64,000 bases of DNA from Asticcacaulis tiandongensis. Lineage in GTDB: Bacteria; Pseudomonadota; Alphaproteobacteria; Caulobacterales; Caulobacteraceae. The notes under the pieces are model-generated. The model saw only the letters and a program-made list of their open reading frames with translations, was not told the DNA's origin and did no database searches. The first letter of the stretch is position 1; each line of letters begins with the position of its first letter. Below are positions 18,110 to 27,612 of this stretch, piece by piece. Both the position numbers and the translations under genes were made by a program. The DNA lies in assembly GCF_006475605.1 (NCBI RefSeq), contig NZ_SSBC01000010.1:1240001-1304000 (forward strand). The letters run 5' to 3'.

Positions 18110-18150
18110 TGAAAAAAGCCTCCCCTGATCATCAGGGAAGGCTCTTCATC
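18110..18150 (-). terminator. Terminator after the 18170-18550 gene
   Basis: On the minus strand AGCCTtCCCTGAT and ATCAGGGgAGGCT form a long stem followed by TTTTTTC. It lies 20 bases after the stop of the upstream minus-strand gene. Confidence 0.85.
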
Positions 18151-18169
18151 ATAAAAATGTCTTTTGCTC

Positions 18170-18550
18170 TTACGCCGCGCGGCGTTGCCAGACGGCGTGA
18201 TCCACCTTCTGCGCATCCAACTGACCTTGTTGCTGTTGCTGGTACATCATACCCATGGCCATTTCATTCAGCGACTTGAAACTGGCATCGACTTCATCCG
18301 GCTTACCATTGGTGCCCAGATTGAAAAACTGGGCCGCATTGATGCGCGGCATTTTCAGGTACAGCAGATAGCACAGACGGCGCGCCCGCTCAGGGTCCTT
18401 GCGGTGCGCCTGCGGATCAGCAGCGAACATTTCCTTACCCAGACGCGCGATATAGTCGATGGACAGGGCTTCGAAACGCTGACCATCAAGCGGCTGGCCC
18501 ATACGCGAAGGTTCAAGTTCCAAAACCATATCATTGAGCAAAAAATACAC
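18170..18550 (-). CDS. Conserved hypothetical protein, 126 aa
   Basis: Soluble, mostly helical protein without signal peptide or membrane segment. It begins YFLLNDMVLELEP; the middle part DPERARRLCYLLYLKMPRINAAQF looks conserved, and near the C-terminus there is a QQQQQ run (about residue 105). I do not recognise the family. Same strand as the DUF1491 gene 78 bases upstream, and followed by a strong terminator, so it is probably a real expressed gene. Confidence 0.65.
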   Translation of the reverse strand: MYFLLNDMVLELEPSRMGQPLDGQRFEALSIDYIARLGKEMFAADPQAHRKDPERARRLCYLLYLKMPRINAAQFFNLGTNGKPDEVDASFKSLNEMAMGMMYQQQQQGQLDAQKVDHAVWQRRAA

Positions 18551-18628
18551 GCCGCATCACCCTAAACTGACTATTCTGATGCTGACATCCTCACACAAAG
18601 GCTTTGACATCCCGTTTAGGAACAGGGT

Positions 18629-18970
18629 TTACAAATCCTGAACATCGCCCTCCACTGGTTCGGTCAGAAAGTGCCGGCCTTCGGCGTCTTCGATTTCAAT
18701 GACCCACAGATCGGGATCGAAGCGTTTTTCCTTCTCTATATAGGCATCCATATCTGCAACCGCTTCTGAGCGCAGCGGACTGATCCAGCGCTCACCTGTA
18801 CCGGTATTCACCAGACGCAGCAACCGGTGCCGTCCCTCGCGCAAATGCAGCAGCCTGATAATAACCGTTCCTGCCTTCGGATCACCGCGCCGCGTCACAT
18901 AGCTGAACCCGCCCCCCTGCTCGGTACGCTTCAGCAAGGCCGCCACCCAGAAGTCGGTGGGAATATCCAT
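18629..18970 (-). CDS. DUF1491 family protein
   Basis: 113 residues. MDIPTDFWVAALLKRTEQGGGFSYVTRRGDPKAGTVIIRL is the typical start of DUF1491 proteins, short cytoplasmic alphaproteobacterial proteins of unknown role. It ends with DLWVIEIEDAEGRHFLTEPV. ATG 18970 is chosen over a TTG ten codons upstream because the family starts there. It diverges from the secreted protein at 19074. Confidence 0.8.
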   Translation of the reverse strand: MDIPTDFWVAALLKRTEQGGGFSYVTRRGDPKAGTVIIRLLHLREGRHRLLRLVNTGTGERWISPLRSEAVADMDAYIEKEKRFDPDLWVIEIEDAEGRHFLTEPVEGDVQDL

Positions 18971-19073
18971 GGTAAATCCTGTTTTAACCCTGTTTGCCAA
19001 CGGGGGATTAAGGCTACCCGTTTATAAAGAGGTTAAGCGACCGCACCAAGTAAATCCTCTGAAAAGCATATCT

Positions 19074-20036
19074 GTGACCCCAGTTTCCTCTGCGCCCCCT
19101 GCATCCAAGCGCTTCAGCCTTAAGGCGGCGTTGCTGGCCCTTGCCTGTGTGGCCACTTCCGGGGCCGCGCTGGCCGACACCTTAAGCAAACTCACACAAC
19201 GCCAGTTCATCCATACGGCCAACAAAACCTGCCACTGGCTAAGTGCGCCCGAGGCTCTGGCTCTGGGCGGCGGCCTGATCCAGATGCGCAATGCGGCCCT
19301 GATCAGCGGCCACAGCCCTCAGTCGGTCTATGGTATCATCCATCAGGCACATAGCGCCGCCGCACGTGCCGATTGCCGCAACCCGGCCCTGCTGGCTGAG
19401 GTTGATACCGTCAAAGGGGCCTACAGAAGCTTTGTCACGCAAAACCGCCTGACCTTTACCGGGCCAAAAGCCCAGTGGCTGACCGATCGCACCGAATCCG
19501 AAACGCGTAAATGGCGGCTGGTACAGTATCAGAAAACCGGCGATATCCATATGGCTCTGGGGCTTCACGGCTTCACTGATCGCCACGCCCTGACGGCCAT
19601 GGTTCAGTTTCCTGACGACAGACGCCCTTACAGCGCCCGCCTCATGGTGCGCGATCCGAAATACCGGCCTTCCGGTGTAATCGACACCGCGCCTTTCGGC
19701 CTGAGCACCACCATGCCGCTCAACATCACCCGCTATGACCACAGCTTCACGGCCCAGAGCCGTCACCTGACAAGCATGGTTCTTGAAGACGCCCCTAAGG
19801 TTAATATGGCGGGCTTCAACGTGATGGGCGAATATAAGGGCCGCGCGCAGGCCCGTCCGACCATTCGGTTTGATTTCCCGATAGACGCCACAACCGCTAT
19901 CGCCCGCCTTGATCCGCGCGAAGATATTATTGTGGTGTTTGAATTTGCCGATGGCCCGCAATATGCCCGTTTTGAAGCCGGTGATTTCGTGCCGGGCCTG
20001 GTCTTTGCCACCCTGCCGTCTCCCTATGGCAAATAG
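19074..20036 (+). CDS. Secreted protein of unknown function
   Basis: 320 residues from GTG 19074. A signal peptide is visible (SLKAALLALACVATSGAALAD, cleavage near residue 37). The mature part has two Cys in the N-terminal helical half (KTCHWLS and RADCRNP), which could form a disulfide. The C-terminal half is beta-rich. I recognise no domain. The reading frame extends further upstream to 18957, but that part overlaps the divergent DUF1491 gene and gives no plausible start. Confidence 0.6.
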   Translation: MTPVSSAPPASKRFSLKAALLALACVATSGAALADTLSKLTQRQFIHTANKTCHWLSAPEALALGGGLIQMRNAALISGHSPQSVYGIIHQAHSAAARADCRNPALLAEVDTVKGAYRSFVTQNRLTFTGPKAQWLTDRTESETRKWRLVQYQKTGDIHMALGLHGFTDRHALTAMVQFPDDRRPYSARLMVRDPKYRPSGVIDTAPFGLSTTMPLNITRYDHSFTAQSRHLTSMVLEDAPKVNMAGFNVMGEYKGRAQARPTIRFDFPIDATTAIARLDPREDIIVVFEFADGPQYARFEAGDFVPGLVFATLPSPYGK

Positions 20037-20157
20037 GCCGCGTATTTTTTTAAAAGTTTTTCACAGCTTTGCCGAAAAAGGCGCTTGCAATGATCCGGCC
20101 CTTTTGTCTATAAGGCGCTCCTCAGGCGGCGGCGACGCCCACTGAAAACTGATTTAA

Positions 20158-20232
20158 GCGGGCGTAGCTCAGCGGTAGAGCGCAACCTTGCCAAGGTTGA
20201 TGTCGAGAGTTCGATCCTCTTCGCCCGCTCCA
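20158..20232 (+). tRNA. tRNA-Gly (anticodon GCC)
   Basis: Cloverleaf is complete: acceptor GCGGGCG/CGCCCGC, D-arm GCTC...GAGC, anticodon stem CAACC/GGTTG with loop TTGCCAA (anticodon GCC), T-arm GAGAG-TTCGATC-CTCTT, and encoded CCA. Confidence 0.97.
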
Positions 20233-20256
20233 ATCACTCTTTCGGGTGATTGCTCA

Positions 20257-20286
20257 AAAGGCCAGTCCTTCGGGACCGGCCTTTTT
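20257..20286 (+). terminator. Terminator after tRNA-Gly
   Basis: GGCCaGTCC-TTCG-GGACcGGCC stem-loop with a stable UUCG tetraloop and TTTTT tail, 25 bases after the tRNA. Confidence 0.88.
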
Positions 20287-20447
20287 GCATTTTAATTCCT
20301 GTTGCCTTGTTATTCCCCCACCTATGCCGCTTGATGACGGCTTTACGGGTATGGATTTTGCTGTGAAACAACTCACGGGCTAATTGTGTCGCGTTTTATG
20401 GCAAGTCACCATTTAGTGTGGCAACTGTTTAGGGGGTTCTGTCTGAT

Positions 20448-22187
20448 ATGCTGCTGCAAACCGAAGGCGATCTGATTGTATTGCTTGCGCTTGCCGCTGC
20501 TATTTTGCTGGGGCTGGCCCTTATGGCGGGCATTGTCGCGGTCAAGCGCACGCTTCAGGTGCGCGAATTCCAGAGCCTTTTGTTCAAGGCTGAACGCAAG
20601 ATCGACAATCTGGAACGGCGCATGTTCAATGTGCTTAACGCCATACCGGTGGCGCTGATGGAAACCGATGCGACGGGCAAGTTCACCTTTGCCAACCGCA
20701 CCGCTCACCAGTTGCTGGGCCGTAAGGATAACGAACTGATCGGCCTGAGGTTTCACTCGGCGACCTGGGGCATCACCTACCCCGATGGCCGCATCATCCC
20801 GCCCGATCTGCTGCCCGTGGCCCGTACCCTGCGCGGCCAGACGGTTAAGGGCTTTGAACATATGATCGTCAATCATAATACGCGCTCAAAGGTGCGCGTA
20901 TCGGTAACCTCCATGCCGATCGTCAACACTATGGGCGAGGTCATAGGTTCGACCACTGCCCTTGTGGAGCTTGAGACCACCTATGGCGAAGGCATTGGCG
21001 ACCTGAGCGGCATCTGGCGCGGCCATTGGTTTACCTCTGCCCCCGCCGCCTTTTTTGGTCTGGATCAAAATGGCACAATCGTCGATCTCAATGCCGCCGC
21101 TTGCGACCTGTTCGGACTGACACGCGAAACCGCTTTGGGGCGCAGTTGGGGAGAATTCTGCATTGCCGCAGACGACCTGCCGAAGGCGCTCGACTATCTG
21201 ACCGGCCTGACGCCTGATAGCGCCGGTATTGACGACAACCGACGCCACACAACCCTAAGCCTCAAGGCGCCCGACAACCAGACGCGCACCGGCATAGTCA
21301 GCGGCTGGCGCGTACATACTCAGGACGGCGCAGAACAGGGCATCACCGTCATGGCCCTGCCCTTGCCGTCATTCCAGATCGCACACACGTCCGCCGTTTC
21401 ACCCGAAGACGCCCTCGCGCTGGCTGACCTGAGGCAGGCTGAAACCGCGCGCGCTGCCCTTGGGGTCGGCGTCTGGTACTATGACCGCGAGTCTGAGGCC
21501 ATCATCGAAGACGAAGGCATGCGCCGCCTTATCGGACGCACCGAAGCCGGTGGCCCGACCCTGATCTCTGATACCGATCAGGCGCTGGCGGATACGGCCT
21601 TTAGTCAACTGATGTCCGGAGAGGCTGACGACCTTGATCTTGAACTTGAGGTAAACCACCCCGAACAGGGCTTACGGAAAATTGCCCTCAAGGGTCAGGC
21701 GCATGGCCCCGAGGATTTGCGTCAACTCTTTGGCGTCGCCATTGATATTACTGACCACGTCGAGGCGGCAAAAGACTCCGCCCCTCAGCCGCCCCCAAAA
21801 ACGCTCTCAGAAACAGCCAATGAAAACCAGCGCTATACCGAAGGCATGGAATATCTGAGCCTTAAAACCCGCCTCGGTGCGTTGGAACACGAAGTCCATA
21901 CCCTCAAACTGGCCAAGGCCGATCTTGAGGCCCGCGAAAGGCGACTGGATCAGGCCCTGAACGAAACCAGCCGCTATGAAGCCGCCGGACGGCTTTCGGG
22001 CCAGATGGCCCATGACTTCAGCGAGATGCTCAAGGTTATGAATGCCGCTCTGGAAATGATCGGCAAACAAAGCCCCAACAGTGATCTTAAACGCCTGTCT
22101 GATGCCGCACTGGCCGCAGGACGTCGGGGTGAACGCCTGACCCGTCAGTTACAGGGACTGATTCCTCCTGCTGATCCGTCTGTCTGA
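20448..22187 (+). CDS. Membrane PAS protein with a histidine-kinase DHp helix but no ATPase domain
   Basis: 579 residues. One N-terminal transmembrane helix (about 8-30) is followed by a short coiled coil, two recognisable PAS domains (about 60-175 and 185-300), a third degenerate PAS (about 330-440) and a second coiled coil (about 470-520). Last comes a HisKA/DHp-like hairpin: AAGRLSGQMAHDFSEMLKVM, with His in the H-box position, and a second helix LSDAALAAGRRGERLTRQL. The protein stops there, so no HATPase_c domain (N, G1, G2 boxes) follows. It could be a phosphotransfer partner of another kinase, or a decoy sensor. Start ATG with AGGGGG upstream. Confidence 0.8.
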   Translation: MLLQTEGDLIVLLALAAAILLGLALMAGIVAVKRTLQVREFQSLLFKAERKIDNLERRMFNVLNAIPVALMETDATGKFTFANRTAHQLLGRKDNELIGLRFHSATWGITYPDGRIIPPDLLPVARTLRGQTVKGFEHMIVNHNTRSKVRVSVTSMPIVNTMGEVIGSTTALVELETTYGEGIGDLSGIWRGHWFTSAPAAFFGLDQNGTIVDLNAAACDLFGLTRETALGRSWGEFCIAADDLPKALDYLTGLTPDSAGIDDNRRHTTLSLKAPDNQTRTGIVSGWRVHTQDGAEQGITVMALPLPSFQIAHTSAVSPEDALALADLRQAETARAALGVGVWYYDRESEAIIEDEGMRRLIGRTEAGGPTLISDTDQALADTAFSQLMSGEADDLDLELEVNHPEQGLRKIALKGQAHGPEDLRQLFGVAIDITDHVEAAKDSAPQPPPKTLSETANENQRYTEGMEYLSLKTRLGALEHEVHTLKLAKADLEARERRLDQALNETSRYEAAGRLSGQMAHDFSEMLKVMNAALEMIGKQSPNSDLKRLSDAALAAGRRGERLTRQLQGLIPPADPSV

Positions 22188-22270
22188 ATACGGGCCTAAT
22201 TCCCGTATTGCCCCCCTCCCTGAACAAGGCTAACTTCTCCCTAAGGGATAAATAGGGGGGGGGAATTCAA

Positions 22271-22654
22271 ATGATCTCAGTATGGTTTTTGCGGCTGGCC
22301 GTCGTGTTCGGCCTTGTTGGCATGTTGATGGGCGTCATCATGGGCATGAAGCATGACTTCACCCTGTCGCCTGTACATGCGCATATTAATCTTCTCGGCT
22401 GGGTCGGTATGTTTCTGTCAGGCCTGTTCTATGGCGCCCGCCCAGAGGCCGAGACCAGACTGGCTCTGATACATCTGCTCAGCCTGACCTTAGGGCTTTT
22501 ACTGCTCGCTCCCGGCATAGCTGGCTCGGTGCTCGGGATTGCCGCACTGGCACCCCTTGCGGCTGTCGGATCAGTGGTGACATTCGCCTCGATGGTACTA
22601 TTCAGCTATATCGTTTTCCGCCATACGCCCGCCCCTGCGGCGAAACGCCCCTAG
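22271..22654 (+). CDS. Small membrane protein resembling part of a heme-copper oxidase subunit I
   Basis: 127 residues with four hydrophobic segments. The FTLSPVHAHINLLGWVGMFLSGLFY segment (His residues in a helix) resembles the region seen in cbb3-type oxidase subunit I and related small proteins. The protein is too short to be an oxidase. An unbroken run of nine G (22255-22263) stands 7 bases before the ATG and overlaps the likely ribosome-binding site. Function unknown. Confidence 0.65.
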   Translation: MISVWFLRLAVVFGLVGMLMGVIMGMKHDFTLSPVHAHINLLGWVGMFLSGLFYGARPEAETRLALIHLLSLTLGLLLLAPGIAGSVLGIAALAPLAAVGSVVTFASMVLFSYIVFRHTPAPAAKRP

Positions 22655-22843
22655 GCCACATCTCACCTTAAGAGCTATAATCGTTATCGGGACGCACATA
22701 CCGCTTCCGACCGGTAAAGTGCGCCCGCATATAGGCTTCACAACTTATTGTTAACAAAAATCAACCATTCGGCTTTTTGCACTTGCGCAGAAACAAATTG
22801 TAATATTTCGTATAGAAATAATTTGTAACAAGGCGTGAATTTC

Positions 22844-23629
22844 ATGACCCAAAACGTTCTGGTGTTGGAAGACAGCAAAACACAGGCGCGTATCGTCGAA
22901 ACCCTGCTGATAAAGGCGGGCACCACTGTCCACATTGCCAATGATCGTCTTGAAGCTCTGCAAAAACTAAAGGCCCATACGTTCCAGCTCATTGTGCTCG
23001 ACGTATTTATCGGTCAGGACGATAGTCTGGATCACCTCGAAGCCTTCAGGGCCCTTGCTCCCAACACCCCTATTGCGGTGATGACGGCGGGCCAACGCGA
23101 TCGCCCGCTGGCCGCCAGTCAGGCCCTGAACCGGGCCAGACGCTCAGATGTCGATTTCCTGCTGCCCAAGCCCTTTGATCTGGATGACATTCGCCAGATA
23201 TGTGACGAGGCCGGGCGCATTCAGCGACGCAAAGGCCCTGTAAAGCGTATTCTGGTCATCGACGATGATGCCCATTCGCGGATCATTTACCGCAATTTCC
23301 TTGAGGACGAGGGTTTCTATGTGGCCGAAAGCCCCTCGGTCGAGGACGCCTTGCTGCGGCTGGAAATGACCCGAATTGATGCCGTGCTGACCGATATTGT
23401 CATGGGCGGCATCGGAGGCCTGACGGGCATTAAGATCATCAACGCGACCTGGCCCGCCATCCCGATCATTGCCATGACCGCCTATCTGAAAAACAGTGAC
23501 GTCCTGCAGGACGCCATGCTCAAAGGCGCGAAACTGTCGATCAGGAAACCCTTCAACCAGCTTCAGCTATTGCAGGTCGTCAACCGGGCCATGGCTAAAG
23601 ATAACGATGATAATACCGTCCTGATTTAG
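22844..23629 (+). CDS. Response regulator with two receiver domains
   Basis: 261 residues with two complete REC domains and no output domain. The first (about 1-120) has ED for the acidic pocket, LDVFI with the phosphoacceptor Asp, MTA and LPKPF. The second (about 135-258) has DDD, LTDIVMGG, MTA and RKPF. Both therefore look phosphorylatable. It may relay phosphate from or to a kinase such as the nearby PAS-DHp protein. ATG 22844 (AAGG 10 bases before) is preferred over GTG 22835. It converges on murD with 9 bases between. Confidence 0.87.
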   Translation: MTQNVLVLEDSKTQARIVETLLIKAGTTVHIANDRLEALQKLKAHTFQLIVLDVFIGQDDSLDHLEAFRALAPNTPIAVMTAGQRDRPLAASQALNRARRSDVDFLLPKPFDLDDIRQICDEAGRIQRRKGPVKRILVIDDDAHSRIIYRNFLEDEGFYVAESPSVEDALLRLEMTRIDAVLTDIVMGGIGGLTGIKIINATWPAIPIIAMTAYLKNSDVLQDAMLKGAKLSIRKPFNQLQLLQVVNRAMAKDNDDNTVLI

Positions 23630-23638
23630 GGACGCTCC

Positions 23639-25051
23639 TCAGGATGCCGTTTCGATAATCGATTTCCCGATTTCGGAAACGGCACTCTTAAAGGCGTCCC
23701 CACGGGCTTCAAAATCGGTAAACTGGTCCTGAGAGGCACAGGCGGGAGACAAGAGCACAATCTCTTCCTTTCCGCTTTTCTCCGCCGCCGCATAGGCCTG
23801 CGCCACAGCGGTAAACAACAGTCGCGATTGCGTACACGGAGCCGCATTGCCAATGGTTTTCTCAAACAGCTCCGCCGCCTCACCGATCAGGAAGGCTTCT
23901 TTCACGCGCGGGAACAGATCCCCCAGATCTTCAATGCCGCCCACCTTGGCCCGCCCGCCGGCGATCCAGTAAAAACGGTCAAAGCTTGACATGGCCTGCC
24001 GTGCCGCATCCGAATTGGTCGCCTTGGAATCGTTGATAAAGCGCACCTTGCCTATGCGCCCGATCTCCTGCATGCGGTGGTCAAGCCCAGGAAAGCTGCG
24101 CAGTCCCGCAACAATGGCCTCCGTGCTCAAGCCCAGCGCCTTACAGGCACTATAGGCGGCACAGGCGTTTTGCCAGTTGTGCCGCCCCGTCAGGGTACGC
24201 ACGGATTTCAAATCGATAATCTGATAGGCCCGCTCAGACGTCGCGTCATAGATCACGCCATTCAGCGCATAGACCCCGCGCCCCAACGTGCGACGCGCCG
24301 ATACCGGCACCAGCTTCACCGGATGATGCGCGGTCATTTCCGTCACCAGAGCCTGCGACCATGCGTCATCCGTACCGATCACAGCCGTCTGGGCCTCTGT
24401 CTGATTGGTAAACAGGCGCTTCTTGGCGGTAATATAGCCATCCATGCCGCCATGCCGATCAAGGTGATCTGGCGAAAAGTTCAGCAGGACGGATACATCC
24501 GGCCGGAATGAATGGGTCAGATCCAATTGATAGCTTGAAGTCTCAATGACGTAGATCGCACCGGCGTGCATCTCCGTCAGATCAAGCACCCCAACGCCGA
24601 TATTACCGCCGACATGCACATCCTTACCGGCACTTTTCAGAATATGCCCAATAAGCGCCGTCGTCGTCGATTTGCCGTTGGTCCCCGTAATGGCCACGGT
24701 TCGCGGGCGCTTTTTTTCCGGCAGCGCATTCAGCGTTTGTGCAAAAAGTTCGATGTCCCCCAATACCGGCACGCCCGCCGCCTTTGCCGCCACCACCGTC
24801 CAGTGCGGTTCCGGATGGGTCAGCGGCACCCCCGGCGACAGCATCAGGGCGTCAATATCGCCCCAGTCGGCCACTTTCAGGTTTTCAATAGTGAAGCCTT
24901 CCTTGGCAGCGGCCAGCATCGATTGCGGCTTGTCGTCCCACAGTAGCGGCTCCGCCCCGCCAGCCTTCAGCGCACGCGCCGCCGAAAGCCCAGAACGGCC
25001 CAGACCAAAAATGGCCACACGCTTGCCTTCAAAGCCTTTAACGGGGATCAC
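23639..25051 (-). CDS. murD: UDP-N-acetylmuramoyl-L-alanine--D-glutamate ligase
   Basis: 470-residue cytoplasmic Mur ligase that adds D-Glu to UDP-MurNAc-L-Ala. N-terminal Rossmann-like start VAIFGLGRSGLSAARAL, ATP loop ITGTNGKSTTTALIG, FSPDHLDRHGGMDGY and the DSKATNSDAA region are all present. It is the last gene of the dcw cluster here, 10 bases downstream of mraY. Confidence 0.96.
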   Translation of the reverse strand: MIPVKGFEGKRVAIFGLGRSGLSAARALKAGGAEPLLWDDKPQSMLAAAKEGFTIENLKVADWGDIDALMLSPGVPLTHPEPHWTVVAAKAAGVPVLGDIELFAQTLNALPEKKRPRTVAITGTNGKSTTTALIGHILKSAGKDVHVGGNIGVGVLDLTEMHAGAIYVIETSSYQLDLTHSFRPDVSVLLNFSPDHLDRHGGMDGYITAKKRLFTNQTEAQTAVIGTDDAWSQALVTEMTAHHPVKLVPVSARRTLGRGVYALNGVIYDATSERAYQIIDLKSVRTLTGRHNWQNACAAYSACKALGLSTEAIVAGLRSFPGLDHRMQEIGRIGKVRFINDSKATNSDAARQAMSSFDRFYWIAGGRAKVGGIEDLGDLFPRVKEAFLIGEAAELFEKTIGNAAPCTQSRLLFTAVAQAYAAAEKSGKEEIVLLSPACASQDQFTDFEARGDAFKSAVSEIGKSIIETAS

Positions 25052-25061
25052 AGCTCAGTTC

Positions 25062-26174
25062 CTAACGTAGTTTCAGCGTTGCCAGACCGATCATGGCCAA
25101 CATGGCGGCAATAATCCAGAAACGGATGACAATGGTCGATTCCGCCCAGCCCAGCTTTTCAAAATGGTGATGGATTGGGGCCATCAGGAACACGCGCTTG
25201 CCGGTCAGCTTGAAATAGCCAATCTGGATCATCACCGACAAGGCCTCGACCACAAACAGGCCGCCAACAATCGCCAGAACGATCTCGTGCTTGGTAGCGA
25301 CCGCCACAGCCCCCAGACCGCCCCCAAGTGCCAGAGACCCGGTATCGCCCATGAAAATCTTCGCCGGTGGCGCATTGTACCACAAAAAGCCCATGCCCCC
25401 GCCAATGATCGCCGCACAGAAAATGGCCACTTCACCCGACCCTGGCACAAAGTGCACATTGAGATAGTTGGCAAACACATAGTTACCGACCGCATAGGCA
25501 ATGATACCGAACGTCCCCGCCGCAATCATCACCGGCACAATCGCCAGCCCGTCAAGCCCGTCCGTCAGGTTCACGGCATTCGATGCCCCGACAATGACCA
25601 CGGCCCCGAACACCAGATAGAACAGACCAAAATTCAGCAGCACATTCTTGAAGAACGGGAAGGCGAGCGACGTGCTCAGGTTCGCCGAATTAGGCGATTG
25701 CGGCGCCAGAAACACCAGAACCGCGACCGCCACACCGGCAGTAATAAATTGCGCAATCAGCTTCTGTGATCCCGAAAGGCCTGCCGAGGTTTGCTTCGTG
25801 ACCTTGGCATAGTCATCAATAAAGCCCAGCACGCCAAAGCTCATGGTCACACCCAGAACCACCCAGATGGTCGGGCTGCGCAAATCCGCCCACAGAAGCG
25901 TCGCCACCAGAATACCGGCTAGAATCATTAGCCCCCCCATGGTTGGGGTGCCCTTTTTGGTCAGGAGGTGGCTTTCCGGCCCATCAGTGCGGATCGGCTG
26001 ACCCCGCCCCTGCTTTGACCGCATCCAGCGGATAAAGCGGCTGCCCATGGCGACGGCAACAATATAGGCCGTCACCAGCGCCAGACCGACGCGCACGGTC
26101 TGATACTTCAGCAGGTTGATCAGCGGCCAGTTATGTTCCTGTCCTGAAAGTTGATCGTACAACAGATAGAACAT
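25062..26174 (-). CDS. mraY: Phospho-N-acetylmuramoyl-pentapeptide transferase
   Basis: 370-residue inner-membrane enzyme that makes lipid I from UDP-MurNAc-pentapeptide and undecaprenyl phosphate. About ten helices; the catalytic acidic motifs GFIDDYAKV and [10 protein letters not shown] are intact, as are the [12 protein letters not shown] and APIHHHFEK motifs. It lies between murF and murD with short spacers. Confidence 0.97.
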   Translation of the reverse strand: MFYLLYDQLSGQEHNWPLINLLKYQTVRVGLALVTAYIVAVAMGSRFIRWMRSKQGRGQPIRTDGPESHLLTKKGTPTMGGLMILAGILVATLLWADLRSPTIWVVLGVTMSFGVLGFIDDYAKVTKQTSAGLSGSQKLIAQFITAGVAVAVLVFLAPQSPNSANLSTSLAFPFFKNVLLNFGLFYLVFGAVVIVGASNAVNLTDGLDGLAIVPVMIAAGTFGIIAYAVGNYVFANYLNVHFVPGSGEVAIFCAAIIGGGMGFLWYNAPPAKIFMGDTGSLALGGGLGAVAVATKHEIVLAIVGGLFVVEALSVMIQIGYFKLTGKRVFLMAPIHHHFEKLGWAESTIVIRFWIIAAMLAMIGLATLKLR

Positions 26175-26201
26175 CGGCCGCTTAAACCTTGAAAATTGAC
26201 A

Positions 26202-27602
26202 TTATGAACTGTGCGCCAGAAGCCCCGCCACGATCCGGCTGGCGTGTGATCCGTTGGAGCCTTTGACCAGCACCACGTCACCCGCCTTGAGATCCGCGTT
26301 CAGCGGCGCAATCAGGTCTTCAGCCTTATCGGCATACCCCCCTCTGCGGGATTCTGGCAAGGTCTCCCACAAATATTTCATCAGCGGACCGGCCAGATAG
26401 ACCTTATCGATGTGGTTATCCGCAATAACCGAAGCCAGACCCGCATGCAGACGCGCCTCATCGACCCCAAGCTCCAGCATATCCGTCAGCACGGCAATAC
26501 GGCGGACGTTTTCTGTCGTTTCCATAGCGCCCAATGCCCGCATGGTCGCGGTCATCGATACCGGATTGGCATTATAGCTTTCGTCAACCAGTCTGACCTT
26601 GCCGTCAGCCCTGCTCAGGACGTGAGTCTTGCCGCGCCCGTCCAGCGCCTGAAACGCCTCAAGCGCCAGAAGCGTGATCGTCAGTTCAACCCCTAAGGCT
26701 TCACACATCAGCAATACCGCCATGGCATTGACCGCATGGTGTTTACCCGTCGCCGCCAGAGAAAAGGCCACCTCCTGATCGCGGAAACGCGCCCGGATAT
26801 GGCCGCGCCCGTCCTCAATGCGATGCTCCAGAAGCTGCGCATCCGCCCCGTCCTTTTCCCCGAACGAAGCAATAACCGCCCCCGCTTCGTCGGCGCGCTC
26901 ACTCAGGTCATCGAACCATTTATCGTCGGCATTCAGAATAGCCAGCCCGTTGAGCTTAAGGCCTTCAAATATTTCCGCCTTGGCCTTCATGACACCGGCT
27001 TCGCCATCGTCGAAGTTTTCCGTATGTACCGGCCCGACATTGGTAATGATCACCGCATCGGGTCTGACAAGGTTCGACAGAGGCTCAATCTCACCGGCAT
27101 GGTTCATGCCGATCTCGATGACCGCCCGCTCGGTTTCGGCGGGCATGCGCGCCAGGGTCAGGGGCACACCAATATGATTATTGAAGCTTTTGACAGGCCC
27201 GTGCGCCCGACCGGCCATGGCAATCGCCGCCATGACCATCTGGGTCACGGTGGTCTTGCCGACCGACCCCGTCACCGCGCCACGCTTTTCAGACGGATTA
27301 CGATCGCGGGCAAAGGCTGCCAGATCATACAGCGCCTGAAACACATCCGGCACCAGAAGGCATGGCCCGCCCGCAACCGGACGTTTGGTCACCGCCAGAA
27401 CCGCGCCACGCTTAAAGGCATCGGCAACGAAGTCATGACCGTCGCGCTCGCCACTCAGGGCAAAGAAGATATCGCCGGACTTCACCTGACGGCTGTCAAA
27501 CGTCACATCAGAGGCCGCTAACACCCCGTCGCCCGACAGGCCGGCATAGGTGCCGCCCATGGCGTCCTTCAGTTCGCGTCCTGTCCACAGTGTATTACGC
27601 AT
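26202..27602 (-). CDS. murF: UDP-N-acetylmuramoyl-tripeptide--D-alanyl-D-alanine ligase
   Basis: 466-residue cytoplasmic ligase adding D-Ala-D-Ala. TGSVGKTTVTQMV is the ATP loop; GMNHAGEIEPLSNLVRPD and DESYNANPVSM are MurF signatures. It starts 10 bases after the murE stop and ends 27 bases before mraY. Confidence 0.96.
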   Translation of the reverse strand: MRNTLWTGRELKDAMGGTYAGLSGDGVLAASDVTFDSRQVKSGDIFFALSGERDGHDFVADAFKRGAVLAVTKRPVAGGPCLLVPDVFQALYDLAAFARDRNPSEKRGAVTGSVGKTTVTQMVMAAIAMAGRAHGPVKSFNNHIGVPLTLARMPAETERAVIEIGMNHAGEIEPLSNLVRPDAVIITNVGPVHTENFDDGEAGVMKAKAEIFEGLKLNGLAILNADDKWFDDLSERADEAGAVIASFGEKDGADAQLLEHRIEDGRGHIRARFRDQEVAFSLAATGKHHAVNAMAVLLMCEALGVELTITLLALEAFQALDGRGKTHVLSRADGKVRLVDESYNANPVSMTATMRALGAMETTENVRRIAVLTDMLELGVDEARLHAGLASVIADNHIDKVYLAGPLMKYLWETLPESRRGGYADKAEDLIAPLNADLKAGDVVLVKGSNGSHASRIVAGLLAHSS

Positions 27603-27612
27603 GCCTGATCCG

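Noticed and set aside
22668-22730. 20-codon minus-strand micro-ORF (MRAHFTGRKRYVRPDNDYSS)
   Set aside because: Reads like a plausible basic peptide but has no ribosome-binding site, lies in a short spacer between + strand genes, and cannot be supported without conservation data.
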